The notes below the pieces were generated by a model. It saw nothing but the letters and a program-made list of their open reading frames with translations. It searched no databases and was not told the origin of the DNA. This document shows, piece after piece, positions 60,163 through 64,000 of a DNA stretch of 64,000 nucleotides (position 1 is the stretch's first letter; every line of letters begins with the position of its first letter). The stretch is from the NCBI GenBank assembly GCA_035628915.1, contig DASPIW010000004.1, forward strand, positions 25,846 through 89,845, in the 5' to 3' direction. Origin of the DNA: JARBUG01 sp035628915 (GTDB lineage Bacteria; Bacillota; Sulfobacillia; Symbiobacteriales; Symbiobacteriaceae). Position numbers and translations under genes: made by a program.

Positions 60163-63100
60163 ATGGTACAGCGCAACCGCGTAGTTATCGACGGAAACGA
60201 GGCCGCAGCACACGTAGCCTATAAGACGAGCGAAGTCATCGCCATCTACCCGATTACGCCTTCCTCGAACATGGGCGAGTGGGCCGACGCATGGGCTGCC
60301 GGTGGTCACAAGAACATCTGGGGTACTGTTCCGCTCGTTCAGGAGATGCAGTCCGAGGGCGGCGCCGCTGGCGCCATTCACGGCTCCCTGCAGACCGGCG
60401 CTCTCTCCACCACCTTCACCGCCTCCCAGGGCCTCCTGCTGATGGTCCCGAACATGTACAAGATCGCTGGCGAACTGACCAGCACGGTTTTCCACATTGC
60501 CGCCCGTGCGATCGCCGCGCAGGGCCTTTCCATTTTCGGTGACCATCAGGACGTCATGTCCACCCGCTCCACCGGCTGGGCCATGCTGAACTCCGCCTCC
60601 GTTCAGGAAGCGCTCGACATGGCGCTGGTGGCCCACGCCTCGACGCTGGAAGCCCGGATTCCCTTCCTGCACTTCTTTGACGGTTTCCGGACCTCCCATG
60701 AAGAGCTGAAGATTGAGCTGTTCGAGGACGACGACATCCGCGCGATGATCGACGCCGACCTCGTGGCCGCTCACCGTCAGCGCGGCCTCACCCCTGACCG
60801 TCCGGTCATGCGCGGCACCGCCCAGAACCCGGACGTGTACTTCCAGGGCCGTGAGACCGTCAATCCCTACTACAAGGCGACCCCGGCCATCGTTCAGAAT
60901 GCCATGAACAAGCTCGCCGGTATCGTGGGCCGTCAGTACAACCTGTTTGACTACTACGGCGCGCCGGATGCTGAGCGCGTCATCGTAGCGATGGGCTCCG
61001 CCTGCGGCGCCGTCGAAGAGACCGTCGACGCCCTGAACGCCAAGGGTGAGAAGGTCGGCCTGGTCAAGGTCCGCCTGTACCGCCCGTGGTCGCCCGAGCA
61101 CATGCTGGCCGCCATCCCGGCGACCGCCAAGACCATCGCCGTTCTCGACCGCACCAAGGAGCCCGGCGCCAACGGCGAACCGCTCTACCTCGACGTCCTC
61201 ACGACCATCACCGAAGCGGTCATGCGGGGCCAGTTGGCCGGTCTGCCCAAGGTCGTCGGCGGCCGCTACGGCCTGGGTTCCAAGGAGTTCACGCCGGCCA
61301 TGGTCAAGGGCATCTACGACGAAATGGCCAAGGCTCAGCCGATGGGCAACTTCGTTGTTGGCATCATCGACGACGTCAACAACAACAGCATCGCTTATGA
61401 CTCCAACTTCAGTACCGAGCCCGCCGACGTGGTCCGTGCCATGTTCTGGGGCCTGGGCGCCGACGGCACCGTCGGTGCTAACAAGAACTCCATCAAGATC
61501 ATCGGCGAAGAGACCGACTTCTACGCCCAGGGCTACTATGTGTACGACTCCAAGAAGTCCGGCTCGCTGACCGTCTCCCACCTGCGGTTCGGCCCGCGGC
61601 CCATCAAGAGCACCTACCTGATCGACAAGGCCAACTTTGTGGCCTGCCATCAGTTCGTGTTCATGGAGAAGTTCCCGGTCCTCGACACCGCTGACCAGGG
61701 CGCCACCTTCCTGCTCAACGCTCCCTACGGCGCCGACGAAGTCTGGGACAAGCTGCCCAAGGCCGTTCAGGAGACCATTATTAAGAAGAAGATCAAGTTC
61801 TACGTGATCGACGCGGCTACCGTGGCCAAGGCCACCGGCATGTTCCCCCGCATCAACACGATCATGCAGACCTGCTTCTTTGCCATCTCCAACGTGCTGC
61901 CCCGCGAAGAGGCCATCGCGAAGATCAAGGAGTCGATCCGCAAGACCTACTCCAAGCGCGGTGAGGCCGTCGTTCAGAAGAACTTCGCCGCCGTCGACGA
62001 GACCCTGGCCAACCTGTTCGAGGTGAAGGTGCCCGCGCAGGCCACCAGCAGCATCGAGCTGCCGCCGGTCGTCTCCGCCAAGGCCCCGGAGTTTGTCCAG
62101 AAGATCACCGCTGAAATGATGGCCAACCGCGGCAACGACCTGCCGGTCAGCGCCATGCCTGCTGACGGCACCTTCCCGACCGGCACCACCCAGTGGGAGA
62201 AGCGGAACATCGCGCTCGACGTGCCGGTGTGGGAGACCGACCTCTGCATCGAGTGCGGCAAGTGCGTCATCGTCTGCCCGCACGCCGTCATTCGCGCCAA
62301 GATCGTCGACAAGGCCGAACTGGCCGGGGCGCCCGAAGGCTTCAAGTCCATGGACGCCAAGTGGAAGGAGCATGCCGACAAGCAGTTCATCCTTGGCTTC
62401 GCCCATGAGGACTGCACCGGCTGCGGCATCTGTGTTGAGGTCTGCCCGGCCAAGGACAAGACCAACAGCAGCCGTAAGGCGATCAATATGCAGCCCCAGC
62501 TCCCGATTCGGGAAGTGGGCCGCAAGAACTGGGACTTCTTCCTCACCCTGCCCGAGCTCGACCGCTCCTCCATGGCCTGGAACAACGTCAAGAACGTGCA
62601 GTTGCTTGAGCCGCTCTTCGAGTTCTCCGGCGCCTGCGCCGGCTGCGGCGAGACTCCGTACGTCAAGCTGGTCTCCCAGCTGTTCGGCGACCGCATGATC
62701 GTCGCCAACGCCACGGGCTGCTCCTCCATTTACGGCGGCAACCTGCCGACCACCCCGTGGACGCAGAACAAGGACGGCCGCGGTCCGGCCTGGTCCAACT
62801 CCCTGTTCGAGGACAACGCTGAGTTCGGTCTCGGCATGCGCCTCGCCGTCGATAAGCAGAGCCATTATGCGATGGAACTGGTCGACTCCCTGCGCGATGA
62901 GATCGGCAACGCCCTTGCCAACGCCCTGCTCAGCGCCGACCAGAGCACCGAAGCCGGCATCGCTGCTCAGCGTGAGCGGGTTGCCGAACTGAAGGCCAAG
63001 CTCGCTGGCGTCGGCACCCCGAAGGCGAAGGACCTGATCGGTGTCGCTGACTACCTGGTCAAGAAGTCCGTCTGGATCATGGGCGGCGACGGCTGGGCTT

Positions 63101-63705
63101 ACGACATCGGCTACGGCGGCCTTGACCATGTCATCGCTTCCGGCGCTAACGTCAACATTCTGGTCCTCGATACGGAAGTGTACTCCAACACCGGCGGTCA
63201 GGCCTCCAAGTCCACCCCGCGCGGCGCCGTGGCGAAGTTCGCTGCCGGCGGCAAGCCCCAGGGCAAGAAGAACCTCGGCATGATCGCCATGAGCTATGGC
63301 AACGTCTATGTCGCCCAGATCGCGCTGGGTGCCAACGACGCCCAGACCATCAAGGCCATCATGGAGGCCGAGGCCTACGAGGGCCCGTCCATCATCATCG
63401 CCTACAGCCACTGCATCGCTCACGGCATTGACATGGCCAAGGGCATGGATCAGCAGAAGCTGGCCGTCAACTCCGGCCACTGGCCGCTGTACCGGTTCGA
63501 CCCGCGGCTCAAGGCCCAGGGCAAGAACCCGCTGCAGCTCGAGTACAAGGGCCCGCAGATGCCGCTGAAGGACTATATCTACAACGAGACCCGCTACCGC
63601 ATGCTGGTCCAGAGCAACCCGGCTGCGGCCGAGAAGCTCCTCGAAGAGGCGCAGGCGGAAGTGAACGATCGTTGGGAGATGCTCAAGAACAAGGCCGGCG
63701 TCTAG
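60163..63705 (+). CDS. nifJ: Pyruvate:ferredoxin (flavodoxin) oxidoreductase, single-chain
   Basis: 1180 residues, the full single-polypeptide form. Domain order: pyrimidine-binding domain (PITPSSNMGEWAD near 30), gamma/CoA regions, then a ferredoxin insert with CIECGKCVIVCP near 694 and CTGCGICVEVCP near 750. The thiamine-pyrophosphate domain has CAGCGETPYVKL near 826 (proximal cluster) and GDGWAYDIGYGG near 975. It oxidises pyruvate to acetyl-CoA and CO2, reducing ferredoxin. AAAGGAG is eight bases before the ATG. The gene has strongly C/G-biased third positions and is probably highly expressed. Confidence 0.97.
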   Translation: MVQRNRVVIDGNEAAAHVAYKTSEVIAIYPITPSSNMGEWADAWAAGGHKNIWGTVPLVQEMQSEGGAAGAIHGSLQTGALSTTFTASQGLLLMVPNMYKIAGELTSTVFHIAARAIAAQGLSIFGDHQDVMSTRSTGWAMLNSASVQEALDMALVAHASTLEARIPFLHFFDGFRTSHEELKIELFEDDDIRAMIDADLVAAHRQRGLTPDRPVMRGTAQNPDVYFQGRETVNPYYKATPAIVQNAMNKLAGIVGRQYNLFDYYGAPDAERVIVAMGSACGAVEETVDALNAKGEKVGLVKVRLYRPWSPEHMLAAIPATAKTIAVLDRTKEPGANGEPLYLDVLTTITEAVMRGQLAGLPKVVGGRYGLGSKEFTPAMVKGIYDEMAKAQPMGNFVVGIIDDVNNNSIAYDSNFSTEPADVVRAMFWGLGADGTVGANKNSIKIIGEETDFYAQGYYVYDSKKSGSLTVSHLRFGPRPIKSTYLIDKANFVACHQFVFMEKFPVLDTADQGATFLLNAPYGADEVWDKLPKAVQETIIKKKIKFYVIDAATVAKATGMFPRINTIMQTCFFAISNVLPREEAIAKIKESIRKTYSKRGEAVVQKNFAAVDETLANLFEVKVPAQATSSIELPPVVSAKAPEFVQKITAEMMANRGNDLPVSAMPADGTFPTGTTQWEKRNIALDVPVWETDLCIECGKCVIVCPHAVIRAKIVDKAELAGAPEGFKSMDAKWKEHADKQFILGFAHEDCTGCGICVEVCPAKDKTNSSRKAINMQPQLPIREVGRKNWDFFLTLPELDRSSMAWNNVKNVQLLEPLFEFSGACAGCGETPYVKLVSQLFGDRMIVANATGCSSIYGGNLPTTPWTQNKDGRGPAWSNSLFEDNAEFGLGMRLAVDKQSHYAMELVDSLRDEIGNALANALLSADQSTEAGIAAQRERVAELKAKLAGVGTPKAKDLIGVADYLVKKSVWIMGGDGWAYDIGYGGLDHVIASGANVNILVLDTEVYSNTGGQASKSTPRGAVAKFAAGGKPQGKKNLGMIAMSYGNVYVAQIALGANDAQTIKAIMEAEAYEGPSIIIAYSHCIAHGIDMAKGMDQQKLAVNSGHWPLYRFDPRLKAQGKNPLQLEYKGPQMPLKDYIYNETRYRMLVQSNPAAAEKLLEEAQAEVNDRWEMLKNKAGV

Positions 63706-63722
63706 GCCAGGCTGAGCAAACG

Positions 63723-63746
63723 GGAGCCCGTCAATCGACGGGCTCC
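63723..63746 (+). terminator. Terminator after nifJ
   Basis: GGAGCCCGTC at 63723-63732 pairs perfectly with GACGGGCTCC at 63737-63746 around AATC, followed by TCTTTAG. Confidence 0.8.
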
Positions 63747-63772
63747 TCTTTAGTTGTACGCTCCGTTGTCTT

Positions 63773-64000
63773 GTGCAAGTCTGAGGAGTTCAAGTCCCTC
63801 CGGGGCCGTTTATCCTGTTCGGTCCCGAAGCCGAAGACAAAGCAGGTGGAAACACCTGACCAGGGCTCCACTGGCGACAGGGGGTCCGGAGGGCTGCAGG
63901 CGAACGACCAGCCCGGAACGCAAGTGAACCAGAGGTGGCATCCATGGTTGGTGACTCGCCAGCTAAGCGGGGAAGCCCAATGTCTGTGCGGAAGAAGGCG
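63773..64000 (+). mobile_element. Probable 5' part of a group II intron (continues past the window)
   Basis: The last 230 bases are non-coding and rich in short stems. They contain GGAACGCAAGTGAACC (near 63916), which recalls the GAACGCAAGT segment of domain I in group II introns, plus GAACGACCAG and GGTGGAAACACC. A GTGCAA at 63773 could be the 5' end (consensus GTGYG), although it is not a perfect match. The element starts soon after the nifJ terminator, as bacterial class C introns do. The maturase would lie outside the window, so the call rests on RNA motifs alone. Confidence 0.5.

Noticed and set aside
60142..63480. 1112-codon open frame antisense to the PFOR gene
   Set aside because: It mirrors the sense codons of a well-identified gene with strong third-position GC bias. 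Its protein is low-complexity Gly/His/Val-rich with no domain.
63783..63815. tRNA T-arm-like GGAGTTCAAGTCCC
   Set aside because: The flanking stems do not pair as a T-arm and no acceptor, D or anticodon arms are present.

Overview
The window is about 64 kb of high-GC bacterial chromosome, densely coding on both strands, with strong GGAGG-type ribosome binding sites and frequent GTG and TTG starts. A SleB/YpeB germination pair points to an endospore-forming Firmicute; a YcbA/YcbB-like (GlnK/GlnL) two-component pair, a Bacillus-type SpeA decarboxylase and pyruvate:ferredoxin oxidoreductase agree with this. The high GC, codon use and gene mix most resemble Symbiobacterium-type organisms. The organism is inferred, not shown. 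I saw no rRNA, tRNA or CRISPR array.

Region 1 (1-12.5 kb) is a purine/pyrimidine-derivative catabolic block. A minus-strand operon encodes a three-subunit xanthine dehydrogenase (FAD, molybdenum and 2Fe-2S subunits), a MoaD-like protein, an XdhC-type maturation factor, two dihydroorotate-dehydrogenase-like proteins (one with two 4Fe-4S motifs), an SsnA-like amidohydrolase, an XRE/cupin regulator, a dihydropyrimidinase-type hydantoinase, and a threonine-synthase-like protein cut by the window edge. Adenine deaminase is divergent from it. Region 2 (12.5-20 kb) holds an autoregulated MarR/ArsA-ATPase unit, a TetR-controlled ABC-2 exporter with two ATPases, and an EamA transporter with its GntR/FCD regulator. 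Region 3 (20-29.1 kb) has acetyl-CoA synthetase, a purine permease, and a second xanthine dehydrogenase system (FAD subunit plus XdhD-like fusion) followed by 8-oxoguanine deaminase. Together regions 1 and 3 could import purines, deaminate adenine and 8-oxoguanine, and oxidise the products.

Region 4 (29.1-33.3 kb) is a five-gene operon: ECF sigma factor, small two-helix membrane protein, zinc-ribbon membrane protein, a subtilisin-like protein that has lost the His and Ser of the triad, and a paralogue that keeps Asp/His/Ser. This is the best candidate for an undescribed system. Region 5 (33.4-39 kb) has a phosphoesterase, a YcbA/YcbB-like kinase-regulator pair that seems to use CTG starts, an AraC/GyrI-like regulator, an acyltransferase and a DUF3231-like protein. 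Region 6 (39-44.2 kb) is a complete livJHMGF branched-chain amino acid ABC operon behind a roughly 430-base structured non-coding stretch.

Region 7 (44.2-52.5 kb) has two tandem membrane-bound GGDEF-EAL proteins sharing an unrecognised multi-helix N-terminal domain, then kynureninase and a small protein. Region 8 (52.5-64 kb) has an arginine-decarboxylase-like enzyme, four DnaA-box-like sites, a LysM/PQQ-repeat protein, sleB-ypeB, a class A penicillin-binding protein, pyruvate:ferredoxin oxidoreductase, and at the right edge what looks like the 5' part of a group II intron placed just after a terminator.
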